Part shown: piece after piece, positions 1 through 7,987 of the stretch
Numbering within the stretch: the first letter of the stretch is position 1
How the letters are laid out: each line of letters starts with the position of its first letter
Source: Syntrophaceae bacterium UBA6087
GTDB taxonomy: Bacteria; Desulfobacterota; Desulfomonilia; UBA1062
Direction of reading: 5' to 3'
DNA length: 64,000 bases
Assembly (NCBI GenBank): GCA_002448235.1
Contig: DIXF01000002.1
Span: forward strand, 124,001-188,000
The notes under the pieces: model-generated
What the model was told of the DNA's origin: nothing
Database searches by the model: none
The model's input: the letters and a program-made list of their open reading frames with translations, nothing else
Program-made: the position numbers and the translations under genes

Positions 1-21
1 CAGGTTTACCAGGTTACCCAT
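1..21 (-). CDS. Possible start of a further leftward gene (7 codons only)
   Basis: On the minus strand an ATG at 21 is preceded by an AAGGGAG-like ribosome binding site (28-33) at suitable spacing, and the seven codons that follow (MGNLVNL) stay open to the window edge. It would be the next gene after the helicase at 93-1958. Too little is visible to assign a product, and the call rests on the binding site and start codon alone. Confidence 0.25.
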
Positions 22-92
22 GAGCTCTCCCTTACCATGGACAGGCTGTCTCCATAAGGCTAATCGGGTGCTCCTTGTGACGAGGGGGCATC

Positions 93-1958
93 CTAGCATG
101 CAGATATTTCCGAGAGAAAGCCCGAGGGTATCTGGAAGACTTCCTTGCCGTATATCGTCCTTACCCGAGACCACGACAGAACCACCTCTTTGCGGGCACG
201 GGTAATGCCTACGTAGAGAAGGCGCCGTTCTTCCTCGATCTCCAGGGTTGTCTCCATGGACCTGCTGTGGGGCAGGAGCCCTTCTTCGAGCCCAAGGATA
301 AAGACATAATCGAACTCAAGACCTTTGGACATGTGCAAGGTCATAACGCTGATGCGCTCGCCTGCCTCAACATCCACTGCGCTCATCAGCGCCTTCTCTT
401 CCAGATATCCGCTGATGTCCCTTAGCCCCGATGCGCTCGATATGAGCTCCCGGACGTTGTTCAGACGGTCTTCCCCGTCAATCTCGGCTTTCAGCGCTCT
501 TTCGAGGCCGGTGATTTCCATGATATCCTTCAGCAGTGAAGCGATGTCGCCAAGGCCCACCCGGGACACGATGTCACGATATACCCACTGAAAAGATTCA
601 AGCCCTTTCAGCCCTGCCCCTTTGACCTTTTTCTGGGCGATGGCATCATCAATGATGTGCACCGTGGCCATGCCCCTGTTTCTGGCATAAGCCCTGAGTG
701 TGGCAACGGTCTTCTCTCCGACGCCCCGGGAAGGGGTGTTGATTATCCTTGCCAGGGCCTCTTCGTCGGAAGGATTCACGAGAATCCTCAGGTAAGCGAG
801 AAGGTCCTTTATCTCCCTGCGCTCATAGAACCTCATCCCGCCGTACACTGCATAGGGAATGCCTTTGCGCACAAAGGCCTCCTCAATTACCCTCGAAAGG
901 GAATTTACCCGGTAGAATACGCCTATATCGCAGGGACTCACCCCGGAGTTCAGGAGCTTTTCGATGGCAAACGCCGTATGATATGCCTCCCTCTCGTCAT
1001 CGATATGCTCGCTGATGCTGATATCCTTGCCGCCGCACTGCACGGCCTTGAGCGTCTTCTCTGCACGGTACCGGTTGTTTGCGATAAGGGATGAGGCTGC
1101 CTTAAGGATGCCTTCGGTAGAACGGTAGTTCTGCTCGAGGACAATCACCTCTGCATTGGGAAAATCATCCCTGAATTTGAGGATATTGCTTACGTTCGCA
1201 CCTCTCCAGCCGTAAATGGACTGGTCGTCGTCACCTACGACGCAGATGTTGCAGCTGTCTCCCACGAGGTTCATGAGGAACACGTACTGTGCCGTATTCG
1301 TATCCTGGTACTCATCCACAAGGATGTAACGGAACCTTCCCCGGTATTTTTCCCGGAGCTCTTCATCCGAGGAGAGCATCATGCAGGGGACGTAAAGAAG
1401 GTCGGCAAAATCGAATGCATTGCATTCTTTTTTCCTCTTTTCGTACAGGGAAAGCACGGGCTGCGGGTCATAGGGGTAATTCCCCCCGATTTCCTCCACA
1501 TCCTTCATGGTGTCCCGGGCAAAATTCGCCAGCCATGCCAGGGTCGAATCCATGCCCCGCTCGCCTTTTATATCCAGTTCCTTGAGGCACTTTGAAATCA
1601 GTGATCTCTGGTCTGCCTCATCATAAATCACGAACGAGGAAGGGTAGCCGATGCGATAGGCCTCCCGCCTCAGGAACCAGGCGCCGAATGAGTGGAATGT
1701 GCCTGCCCAGACTTGCATATCATCGGTTTGAAGGATAACTTTAAGCCGCTCTTTCATCTCGCCCGCAGCTTTGTTGGTAAAGGTCAGACACAGGATCTCG
1801 CGAGGGTGCACTCCCTGGGAGATCAGGTGCGCCACCCGGTGTACAATGACCCGTGTCTTCCCGGACCCTGCGCCGGCAAAAATGAGCAGCGGCCCGTCAG
1901 TATGCCGGACGGCGCGCTCCTGCTGAGGGTTCAAGCCGGCTAAGATTCTATCCTGCAT
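93..1958 (-). CDS. UvrD/PcrA/Rep-type superfamily 1A DNA helicase
   Basis: ATP-dependent 3'-5' DNA helicase of the UvrD/Rep/PcrA group, which acts in repair and in clearing proteins from replicating DNA. The start LNPQQERAVRH is the Q-motif region; Walker A is GAGSGKT (about residues 29-35), Walker B with motif II is VDEYQDTN, motif III is GDDDQSIYGWRGA, motif IV is LEQNYRS, and motif VI is VGITRARK near the C-terminus. At 621 residues it is shorter than typical PcrA/UvrD (about 720): the disordered C-terminal tail that carries the RNA-polymerase-binding Tudor-like domain in PcrA/UvrD is absent, so it is closer in size to Rep. It overlaps the 3' end of the U32 gene by 11 bases, so the two are probably cotranscribed. 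Confidence 0.93.
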   Translation of the reverse strand: MQDRILAGLNPQQERAVRHTDGPLLIFAGAGSGKTRVIVHRVAHLISQGVHPREILCLTFTNKAAGEMKERLKVILQTDDMQVWAGTFHSFGAWFLRREAYRIGYPSSFVIYDEADQRSLISKCLKELDIKGERGMDSTLAWLANFARDTMKDVEEIGGNYPYDPQPVLSLYEKRKKECNAFDFADLLYVPCMMLSSDEELREKYRGRFRYILVDEYQDTNTAQYVFLMNLVGDSCNICVVGDDDQSIYGWRGANVSNILKFRDDFPNAEVIVLEQNYRSTEGILKAASSLIANNRYRAEKTLKAVQCGGKDISISEHIDDEREAYHTAFAIEKLLNSGVSPCDIGVFYRVNSLSRVIEEAFVRKGIPYAVYGGMRFYERREIKDLLAYLRILVNPSDEEALARIINTPSRGVGEKTVATLRAYARNRGMATVHIIDDAIAQKKVKGAGLKGLESFQWVYRDIVSRVGLGDIASLLKDIMEITGLERALKAEIDGEDRLNNVRELISSASGLRDISGYLEEKALMSAVDVEAGERISVMTLHMSKGLEFDYVFILGLEEGLLPHSRSMETTLEIEEERRLLYVGITRARKEVVLSWSRVRTIYGKEVFQIPSGFLSEISAC

Positions 1959-3207
1959 TTCCGCACCTCAACACCACTTTATCTCCCTCGCTGTAGGGTT
2001 TTCTCAAGAGCTCACCCGCAACGGCTTCAAAGGGCAGCTTTATCTCGAAGGTCTCATTGGGTCGGACCCTGTCTTTCCTGATCCCGCCCGCCTGCATCCC
2101 GCTCAAGATGAATGTCTGCCCCATCCGCCCTGAATCACGGGCCGTGAGCAGCTCTAGTTCCATGCCTTCTATAAGAGGGTTTCGTGCCTCGAGAATTGTT
2201 CTGTCTCCAGTATGTCCAATCACCCGTGCCGCCATATGATAGTTCTGGATATATCCCTTAAAATCATAGTTGATGCCCTCATCATCGGGTTCATCGAGGA
2301 AAAAGCCGGTAAAGTAGCCGCGATTGCTTATTTTTCCGATTTCCTCCATCCACTCCCGCTTGAGAGAAAATCCGTGCGGGTCGTTGCGATAGGCATCCCT
2401 TGCTTTCCGGTATGTCCGGACAGCGGTAGCTATGTAGAGGGAAGTCCGGTTTCTGCCCTCGATCTTGAGCCCTTCCATCCCGAGCTCCAGGACCTTATCC
2501 ATCACCGGCAGCAGGCAGAGATCCTTCGAGTTATAAAGGAAGGTATAGCCATCTTCTTCGACAACCGGCATGAACTGATCCTGCCTTGTCCGCTCGACAA
2601 GCGCATAATCCCATCTGCAGGGCTGGGTGCACCTCCCCTGGTTAGCATCCCGGCTGTTGAGATAATTGCTGATAAGACATCTACCGGAAATGGAGATGCA
2701 GACGCTTCCATGGACAAACATCTCCAATTCTACCCCGGTATGCTTCCGGATGTGTTCGATCTCGGGACAAGAAAGCTCGCGGGCGAGGATGACGCGAGAG
2801 ATTCCGAGAGATGCCCAGGCTTTGATCGCGAGCAGATTCACAGCATTTGCCTGGGTGCTCAGGTGCAGAGGCAGCTCTGGGGCAATCTCCCGCACAAGGC
2901 TCAAGACCCCGATGTCGGATACGATAACCGCATCCACCCCGATTTCCTTTGCAAGGAGAACGATCTCGGGAAGTTTTTTCATCTGTCTATCATGGGGATA
3001 GGTGTTCAGGGTAAGGTACACCCTGACTCCCCGGTCATGGGCATATGCGGCAGCGATGCCGAGATCCTCCAGCGAAAAATTTTTCGCCCCTGCCCTGAGA
3101 TTCGTCTCACCCTGCACGCCGAGGTAGACGGCTTCCGCCCCGTAAAGGCACGCCGTCTCAAGGTGCTCCATGTTTCCAGCCGGTGCAAGGATTTCGGAGA
3201 TCTTCAT
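1948..3207 (-). CDS. U32 peptidase-family protein (TrhP/YegQ-like)
   Basis: U32 'collagenase-like peptidase' family. Characterised members (TrhP/YegQ, RlhA) are not proteases in practice but hydroxylate tRNA U34 or 23S rRNA, with a probable iron-sulfur cluster. The family signature is present as EMFVHGSVCISISGRC followed by SRDANQGRCTQPCRW, giving the conserved cysteines. About 419 residues, including the C-terminal beta-barrel extension of the long type. The frame is open back to 3294, but ATG at 3207 (MKISEILAPAG) matches the family N-terminus, and the longer start would run toward the divergent tRNA-Arg promoter. No strong ribosome binding site is visible. Whether it is the tRNA or the rRNA enzyme cannot be told from sequence. 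Confidence 0.85.
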   Translation of the reverse strand: MKISEILAPAGNMEHLETACLYGAEAVYLGVQGETNLRAGAKNFSLEDLGIAAAYAHDRGVRVYLTLNTYPHDRQMKKLPEIVLLAKEIGVDAVIVSDIGVLSLVREIAPELPLHLSTQANAVNLLAIKAWASLGISRVILARELSCPEIEHIRKHTGVELEMFVHGSVCISISGRCLISNYLNSRDANQGRCTQPCRWDYALVERTRQDQFMPVVEEDGYTFLYNSKDLCLLPVMDKVLELGMEGLKIEGRNRTSLYIATAVRTYRKARDAYRNDPHGFSLKREWMEEIGKISNRGYFTGFFLDEPDDEGINYDFKGYIQNYHMAARVIGHTGDRTILEARNPLIEGMELELLTARDSGRMGQTFILSGMQAGGIRKDRVRPNETFEIKLPFEAVAGELLRKPYSEGDKVVLRCGNAG

Positions 3208-3282
3208 GACACAAAGGGGTATATCGCAACAGCGTGCGACAATACAAGGCAAAACGCCGGGCAGCCTGTCAGAACATTTCCC

Positions 3283-3309
3283 TTGACTAAACATGCCTGT
3301 GCATTTAAT
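3283..3309 (+). promoter_or_regulatory. Putative sigma-70 promoter of tRNA-Arg
   Basis: TTGACT (3283-3288) and TTTAAT (3304-3309) are separated by 15 bases, with the tRNA beginning 12 bases downstream. Spacing is shorter than the ideal 17, so this is a moderate match. Confidence 0.45.
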
Positions 3310-3320
3310 TAAACCCCCAT

Positions 3321-3393
3321 GCCCTCGTAGCTCAGGGGATAGAGCACAGGATTCCTAATCCTGGTGTCGCAGGTTCGATTCCTGCCGGGGGCA
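3321..3393 (+). tRNA. tRNA-Arg (anticodon CCT)
   Basis: A complete 73-base cloverleaf. The acceptor stem GCCCTCG pairs with CGGGGGC and has discriminator A. The anticodon stem CAGGA/TCCTG encloses loop TTCCTAA, giving anticodon CCT. The T-arm is GCAGG-TTCGATT-CCTGC. CCA is not encoded. It reads AGG codons. Confidence 0.96.
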
Positions 3394-3553
3394 TTTGTTC
3401 AGTTCCAGGTCAGTCCCTTTACCTTGCATAAGGCCCTTTTTCTTTCGAATAAGAGCGTTCCTCCTGTTGTTTTCCCCTTCCCTTATACTTTGGTTATCTA
3501 GTATCGTTTTCTTCCCTCCTCCTGATTATTCTTCTCATAGAAGGAGCGTGTCC

Positions 3554-4138
3554 GTGAGCAAAAAAGATCGGAAGATCGTCCTCATCTGCCAATGTCTGCT
3601 AAACCCGTACTGCAGGGTTCATATACTCGGCCAGAACTTTCCCTTGTCCCTTGAACTCGCTACCTTTCTCATGAGTCGGAATGTTGGAATAATACAGTAT
3701 CTTTGTCCGGAGACAACCGCACTTGGTTTAATGAGAAACCCCCAAGGCCGCCAGCAATATGACAGTGTTTTTTTCCGAGATCACTGCAAGGAGCTGCTCA
3801 AGACCCCACTGCTCATGGTGCGGGAGTTTCTGAAGAATAAATACCGCTTATGCTGCTTTATCGGCCTCGAAAACAGCCCGACCTGCGGAATCCATTGGGG
3901 GAAACACAAAGTAAACCGCTACGGGACTGAGTCTTCCAACCCCATGGATCAACCGGGAAAGGATGATCCGGTGCTTATGGGTATCATGGCAGAGATCCTT
4001 TCCGATGAACTTGCAAAAGATAATATTCATGTGCCTTTTCTCGAGTTCCCTGCACTCTCGGAGCCGGCTTCTGAAAAACGCGCTGTGTTCTGGGAAGACT
4101 TGGAAACATCGCTGGCAAAGCCGTCTGTAGAAGGCTAA
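3554..4138 (+). CDS. TudS-related putative desulfidase (DUF523-like)
   Basis: About 194 residues. The cysteine pattern is that of the thiouracil desulfidase TudS/DUF523 group, whose three conserved cysteines hold a [4Fe-4S] cluster that abstracts sulfur from thiolated substrates. Here they appear as CQCLLNPYCR (C12/C14/C20), LCPETTALG (C51) and ENSPTCGIHWG (C111). The layout most resembles the 'CD3072 TudS-related' branch rather than TudS itself. The frame is open back to 3395, but that stretch translates to atypical hydrophobic sequence. GTG at 3554 has AAGGAG at 3541-3546 with 7-base spacing and gives a family-like N-terminus (SKKDRKIVLICQC). It is converging with the glycosylase gene, 12 bases apart. 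Substrate unknown. Confidence 0.78.
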   Translation: MSKKDRKIVLICQCLLNPYCRVHILGQNFPLSLELATFLMSRNVGIIQYLCPETTALGLMRNPQGRQQYDSVFFRDHCKELLKTPLLMVREFLKNKYRLCCFIGLENSPTCGIHWGKHKVNRYGTESSNPMDQPGKDDPVLMGIMAEILSDELAKDNIHVPFLEFPALSEPASEKRAVFWEDLETSLAKPSVEG

Positions 4139-4150
4139 TCTGCAGGATTC

Positions 4151-4984
4151 TCAAGCAATCATGATCGTATTTTCTGATCTTATTAGAAAGCCTTCTTGCA
4201 CGAGGCTAGTTACAATCCTGTATGCGCGCTCAGGCTCAGTCCTTGTCTCTCTTATCAGTTCATCCATTACCATTGATCCGCAAGAAACCAGAATTTTTAG
4301 AATATCACCTCTGACTTGCCTGTCTGATCCTTCAAATCTAGCCTGCAGGCTGTAATGCTTGCTTCGTCTATTCGGGTTGGGCAGTTTTCCTTTTAGCATA
4401 GCTCCATAATCCATGAGCGCATAATACCATTCTCGCGGATTCTCTCTGTCCAGAGTCTTTGCCACGAAAGGCATAATTTCTCTATCACTTATTTTATCTC
4501 GTTCCGAAAAGAAGAAATGGATAAACACACGTCTTATATTGGTTTCGATAAAAACTGTCGGGATATTGTAGCAAAATGAAAGTATCGCACCGGCAGTAGA
4601 CCTTCCTATCCCAGGAAGTGCCCTAAGCTTATCCATGTCCGGAGGTAAACTGCCGTTATGATCATCCATTACCTTCTGTGCTGTTTTCCTTATGGCTATA
4701 GCGCGTCGATTGTATCCTAGCCCCTGCCAAGCACTCAACACAGAGCAGAGATCAGAGGCCGCTAAGCTATCAAAATTTGGAAACATGCCAAGGAAGAGTT
4801 CATATTTGCCGAGAACTCTTTCAACCTGTGTTTGCTGGAGCATGAACTCCGAGATGAGGATACAGTAAGGATCGACAGTCTTCCTCCAGGGAAACGACCG
4901 AGCATATTCCAGATAATATGATAAGATGCTGCTTTGAAAGGCTGCTGCCTGTGCTTCTGTGAGAGGGGAACGGGGCCTGTCCAT
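4151..4984 (-). CDS. MutY-like HhH-GPD DNA glycosylase lacking the FeS cluster
   Basis: 277 residues with the MutY/endonuclease III fold. Seen directly: the MutY-type active-site Glu in ISEFMLQQTQV (E46) and the helix-hairpin-helix LPGIGRSTAGAIL (about 123-135), with Ser in the MutY position. The catalytic Asp region (LDGN in MutY, VDTH in EndoIII) reads FIETNIRRV, so the Asp is replaced by Glu (E147). After MDYGAM (181-186), where MutY begins its four-cysteine [4Fe-4S] loop, there are no cysteine ligands at all. The C-terminal Nudix-like 8-oxoG domain of MutY is also absent; residues about 205-277 look instead like a winged helix. It is therefore probably a base-excision glycosylase of a separate MutY-like branch. 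Whether it removes adenine opposite 8-oxoG is not established. Confidence 0.75.
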   Translation of the reverse strand: MDRPRSPLTEAQAAAFQSSILSYYLEYARSFPWRKTVDPYCILISEFMLQQTQVERVLGKYELFLGMFPNFDSLAASDLCSVLSAWQGLGYNRRAIAIRKTAQKVMDDHNGSLPPDMDKLRALPGIGRSTAGAILSFCYNIPTVFIETNIRRVFIHFFFSERDKISDREIMPFVAKTLDRENPREWYYALMDYGAMLKGKLPNPNRRSKHYSLQARFEGSDRQVRGDILKILVSCGSMVMDELIRETRTEPERAYRIVTSLVQEGFLIRSENTIMIA

Positions 4985-5137
4985 TGTGGAACGTGCCTAC
5001 ATTATCATCACCTGGTTGTCAACGAGCAGGTAGAAGGATCTGGCACAACACTCTCCTAGCTCGGCTTCTGATAATGCCCAGTTTTACACAACAGCAGATT
5101 CTATGGTATGATGTAGGTAATAAAGGAGGGAGCGGCA

Positions 5138-6322
5138 ATGAAGAAGGAACAGGCGGCGTACATTTTCGCAAGAATCATTACCGGCGGAATATTCATATAT
5201 ACCGGAATGATTCACCTCTCCGATCCCGAAGGATTCTCAAAAGCCGTCCAGTCTTATGAGCTTCTACCCGCCGGGACTGTGGGCATCTTCTCGCTTGTCC
5301 TCCCCTTGATCGAGCTTTTGGCAGGGCTGTCGGTATTCGCCGGGATATTCATCCGGGCAGGCTCACTTTCAACGAGCTTCTTGCTCGGCTGCTTTACCAC
5401 GGCTCTGGCCATCAGCTTATACCGCGGGCTCGATATTTCGTGCGGGTGCTTCACTACCGCCCCCGATGCCGACAAGATCTCCTGGATCGACCTCGCAAGG
5501 GACACGGTCCTGTTTCTCGTCTCAGCCTTTGTCGTTGCGCTCTCTTTCCGAACAAATAGAGTTCCCTTGATAGCGCCCAAGGAGAGGATTGTGCTCCCAG
5601 TTCTTGCAGCGCTCCTCATATCGGGCATCCTGCTGATGCAACTCATCGAGAGGGACCCCTGTGAAAATGTGAGTATGGAGGCCATCGGTCGACATAAACC
5701 ATACCCCTCTGGCTTCATCCTTTCGAAAAGGCCGGTTCATGGATTCTGTGAAGTGATCGTGCAGGAAGGCGACAAGAAGATACCGATGTACTACAAGGAA
5801 GACTTCATCATTACCGGGGAAATGGTTGATGACAAGAAGAGCATCACCAAGGAGGGATTTCTTCATCTTATATCAAAAGATTTCTTCACGCTGCGAAGCC
5901 AATTTGATAGCTCAGTGGCCATACATTACGTGCCCCAAGGCGAGACCCGCCACACGCTCTACATGTTCGCCAGCCCTGGGTGCCCCAACTGCAAAGAGGC
6001 ACTCATGGAACTGCTGCCGGTGCTCGACCAAACTCGCACCGAGCTCAAGATCCTGATCCTTGCAAAAGGGAGCATGGAAGATCTGGCAATAAAGACAATC
6101 TGCAGAAAGATGGACCTCGATACCTACATTGCGAAGAAGTGGTTAGAAGTAGCGGAGGATGGCAAAAGGGGTTCCTGTCCGGATGGCTTAAGGATTCTGG
6201 CCAGTTCGAATGAACTCGGAGTCAAGTTCGGCGTCAAGGCAGTGCCAGTATTCATCACCGACATAGGCATCATACTAAGTGCCAATCAATTGCCTACCGT
6301 AATTAATCTCCTGAAAAACTGA
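5138..6322 (+). CDS. MauE/DoxX-like membrane protein with C-terminal thioredoxin-like domain
   Basis: 394 residues. The N-terminal 135 residues hold four membrane segments of the MauE/DoxX redox family, with a CGC cysteine pair (C102, C104). A fifth hydrophobic segment at about 151-170 leads into a soluble part. Near residue 278 begins a thioredoxin-like fold with MFASPGCPNC, giving a CPNC redox motif (282-285). This suggests an envelope thiol-redox protein that relays electrons between a membrane module and its own thioredoxin domain. The ribosome binding site AAAGGAGGG lies at 5122-5130, 7 bases before the ATG. It is monocistronic and followed by a strong terminator. Partner proteins are not encoded nearby. 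Confidence 0.72.
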   Translation: MKKEQAAYIFARIITGGIFIYTGMIHLSDPEGFSKAVQSYELLPAGTVGIFSLVLPLIELLAGLSVFAGIFIRAGSLSTSFLLGCFTTALAISLYRGLDISCGCFTTAPDADKISWIDLARDTVLFLVSAFVVALSFRTNRVPLIAPKERIVLPVLAALLISGILLMQLIERDPCENVSMEAIGRHKPYPSGFILSKRPVHGFCEVIVQEGDKKIPMYYKEDFIITGEMVDDKKSITKEGFLHLISKDFFTLRSQFDSSVAIHYVPQGETRHTLYMFASPGCPNCKEALMELLPVLDQTRTELKILILAKGSMEDLAIKTICRKMDLDTYIAKKWLEVAEDGKRGSCPDGLRILASSNELGVKFGVKAVPVFITDIGIILSANQLPTVINLLKN

Positions 6323-6362
6323 ATCCGAGGTGAGCGAAGAAAATTAAGGTATTACTATTACA

Positions 6363-6400
6363 AAAAGGAGGCTCAGTTACTTGAGCCCCCTTTTCTTTTT
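6363..6400. terminator. Bidirectional rho-independent terminator
   Basis: The inverted repeat AAAAGGAGGCTCA / TGAGCCCCCTTTT (one A-C mismatch, small loop) is followed by a T-rich run on the plus strand at 6391-6400 and preceded by an A-run at 6362-6366. It can therefore end both the membrane-thioredoxin gene (plus) and pilA (minus), which converge here. Confidence 0.85.
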
Positions 6401-6443
6401 AATCACTTCCTTATGAAACGTGTTCCCGTTTCAAATATGTTAA

Positions 6444-6884
6444 TTAGTTCTTTGGGATATAGGCAGGATCGCAAGAATCGGCACCTCCACCCCAGACGCC
6501 CTTGGAAGCTTCAAGTGTTTCAAGAGAAATTTCACAGTTTGACCCGTCAGACTGCAATTCAAGGTCAGCGGCATTGACCGTTACAGTCAGCGTATGTGTT
6601 GCTTGATCCCAATCTACACTGGAAAGATACGTTTCCGGAACTGTTACGCCAAGAGAATTCTGGATCTCAGTAAAAGCAGTCATATCACCTGGCCATGTGC
6701 CCTTGTCCGAGAAGTATTCTTTCGCGGCCGAAGCAACCGCGCCCATCCCATTCGTGATTTCCGATGCTTTTGCTCTCTTGGTGTAACCTGAATAAGCCGG
6801 GATGGCCACTGCCGCCAGGATACCGATGATCGCAACGACGATCATCAACTCGATCAATGTGAAACCTTTTTTGTTCCTTAACAT
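6444..6884 (-). CDS. pilA: Type IV pilin (PilA, type IVa)
   Basis: 146-residue prepilin. The leader MLRNKKG is cut by prepilin peptidase before [14 protein letters not shown], leaving N-methyl-Phe1 and Glu5 with a hydrophobic alpha1 helix to about residue 35. The C-terminal part has two cysteines (in SNCEIS and ADSCDP), which would form the usual D-region disulfide. This is a full-length pilin, not the truncated 60-residue type of Geobacter, so nothing here argues for conductive pili. The ribosome binding site GGAGG precedes the ATG at 6884 by about 8 bases. No pilus assembly genes lie in the window, so pilA is an orphan locus here. Confidence 0.95.
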   Translation of the reverse strand: MLRNKKGFTLIELMIVVAIIGILAAVAIPAYSGYTKRAKASEITNGMGAVASAAKEYFSDKGTWPGDMTAFTEIQNSLGVTVPETYLSSVDWDQATHTLTVTVNAADLELQSDGSNCEISLETLEASKGVWGGGADSCDPAYIPKN

Positions 6885-7261
6885 AGCTTTACTCCTCCCT
6901 AGGGTAAATAGATTTGGATAATTCGCTTAACAATGTATTTATTAAGCCCGTGTATGATTGTATGATTACGCATTCCATCTGCATCCAATGATTACTTTAC
7001 GGTTATTTTTTTTGAAACTTGAGAAAAATTTTAAGAATATTTCACAGGCGGGCAACAGCTCCCGATGGAGGCCGTATGCCCGGCAGACAACAAACGGTTC
7101 TATTGAACGATAGTCTTCAGTATCCATAAAACAGGTGCAGTCCTTTCGTTCTCTTCAATGCCGGATTCGTAGTTTGCCCATCCGGGCATCATGAAGCCTG
7201 TCCCTGTTCTCTGGTGCCTCAGCCCTTGTCGATAAAAATTACACCTATATCTTTTTTAGTC
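6885..7261 (-). other. 377-base intergenic region upstream of pilA with two hairpins
   Basis: No convincing gene. The first 130 bases next to pilA are very AT-rich, as expected for a promoter; a TACAAT-like -10 exists on the minus strand but without a good -35, and no sigma-54 GG-N10-GC element was found. Further upstream, on the minus strand, are two GC-rich foldable stretches: CGGGCA...TGCCCG enclosing CTCC-ATCG-GGAG (about 7045-7080), and ATGCC(C)GGAT...ATCCGGCAT (about 7160-7192). They could be a pilA leader, a small RNA, or chance. Confidence 0.4.
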
Positions 7262-7987
7262 CTATTCTTCAGCATTTTCCGGCTTCGCTGATATGTAGAG
7301 GATCCGCTGGCATGCCGGACAGTTGATCATTTTGTCGCCCCTGACGAGCTCATTGTAGAGCTGGGGCGGGATGTGCATATGGCATCCCTTGCATACGCCG
7401 TCGGCGCATTCCACAACGGCAATGCCCTTCTTGCTCTGCCTGATGCGGTCGTATTTTGAAAGAAGAGAGGGATCGACGCTTTTCCTGAGCTTCTGATCTT
7501 TGCCCTTGTACTCGGCGACAACCGACTCGAGCTCCCGTATCTGGGCCAGGAGTCCTTCTTTTTTCTCGTCGAGAATTACCCTGTCGGCGTCGAATGACTT
7601 CTGGATCCGCTCTTTCTCCGTGCCCTTCTTCTCGACCCTGTCCATGATTGTGAGAAGCTGCTCTTCGATGTCTGCCTTGCGCTTTTTCGCCAGGTCGATT
7701 TCCCGCTGCAGGGCGAGGTATTCTTTATTGGTCTTGATTTTTTTGATCCTGGCGTCCGCGGCATCGAGAATGGTCTGATTCTCTTTGAGCTCCGACTCTA
7801 GTGGGGTTTTCTTTTCTTCCAATGCCGCGATTTCTTCATCGACAGCATTCAGCGAGGTCTTCCTTGCCTGGATAATGCTGTCGATCTCCTCGATCTCTTT
7901 CGGGAGTTCACGTAAGCCTTCCTCTGCTTTAAAAATTTCGATCTCTACATTCTGCAAGGCTATCAAATCATCTAAGCGTTCCTTCAA
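7262..7987 (-). CDS. Coiled-coil protein with C4-type zinc ribbon
   Basis: 241 residues. Residues 1 to about 185 are a long charged coiled coil. The C-terminus has a zinc ribbon, CADGVCKGCHM...INCPACQRILY, with two CxxC knuckles about 25 residues apart. The family (zf-RING_7 type, as in chlamydial CdsZ and mycobacterial homologues) is widespread next to Nif3-like genes, and its biochemical role is mostly unknown. Its start overlaps the end of the Nif3-like gene by four bases (ATGA), so the two are translationally coupled. Confidence 0.88.
   Translation of the reverse strand: MKERLDDLIALQNVEIEIFKAEEGLRELPKEIEEIDSIIQARKTSLNAVDEEIAALEEKKTPLESELKENQTILDAADARIKKIKTNKEYLALQREIDLAKKRKADIEEQLLTIMDRVEKKGTEKERIQKSFDADRVILDEKKEGLLAQIRELESVVAEYKGKDQKLRKSVDPSLLSKYDRIRQSKKGIAVVECADGVCKGCHMHIPPQLYNELVRGDKMINCPACQRILYISAKPENAEE

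Noticed and set aside
2212..3312. 366-codon open frame on the plus strand
   Set aside because: It lies opposite the U32 protein gene, has no ribosome binding site and gives no recognisable protein. The true gene is on the other strand.
6885..7200. Cyclic di-GMP (GEMM) riboswitch upstream of pilA
   Set aside because: A GGGCAAAC resemblance is present but the ACGCAAAGC half and the paired P1b element are not.
7020..7260. RNase P RNA (rnpB), sometimes located after the zinc-ribbon gene
   Set aside because: I looked for the conserved GAGGAAAGTCC and ACAGAA-type blocks on both strands and did not find them, and the region is too short.
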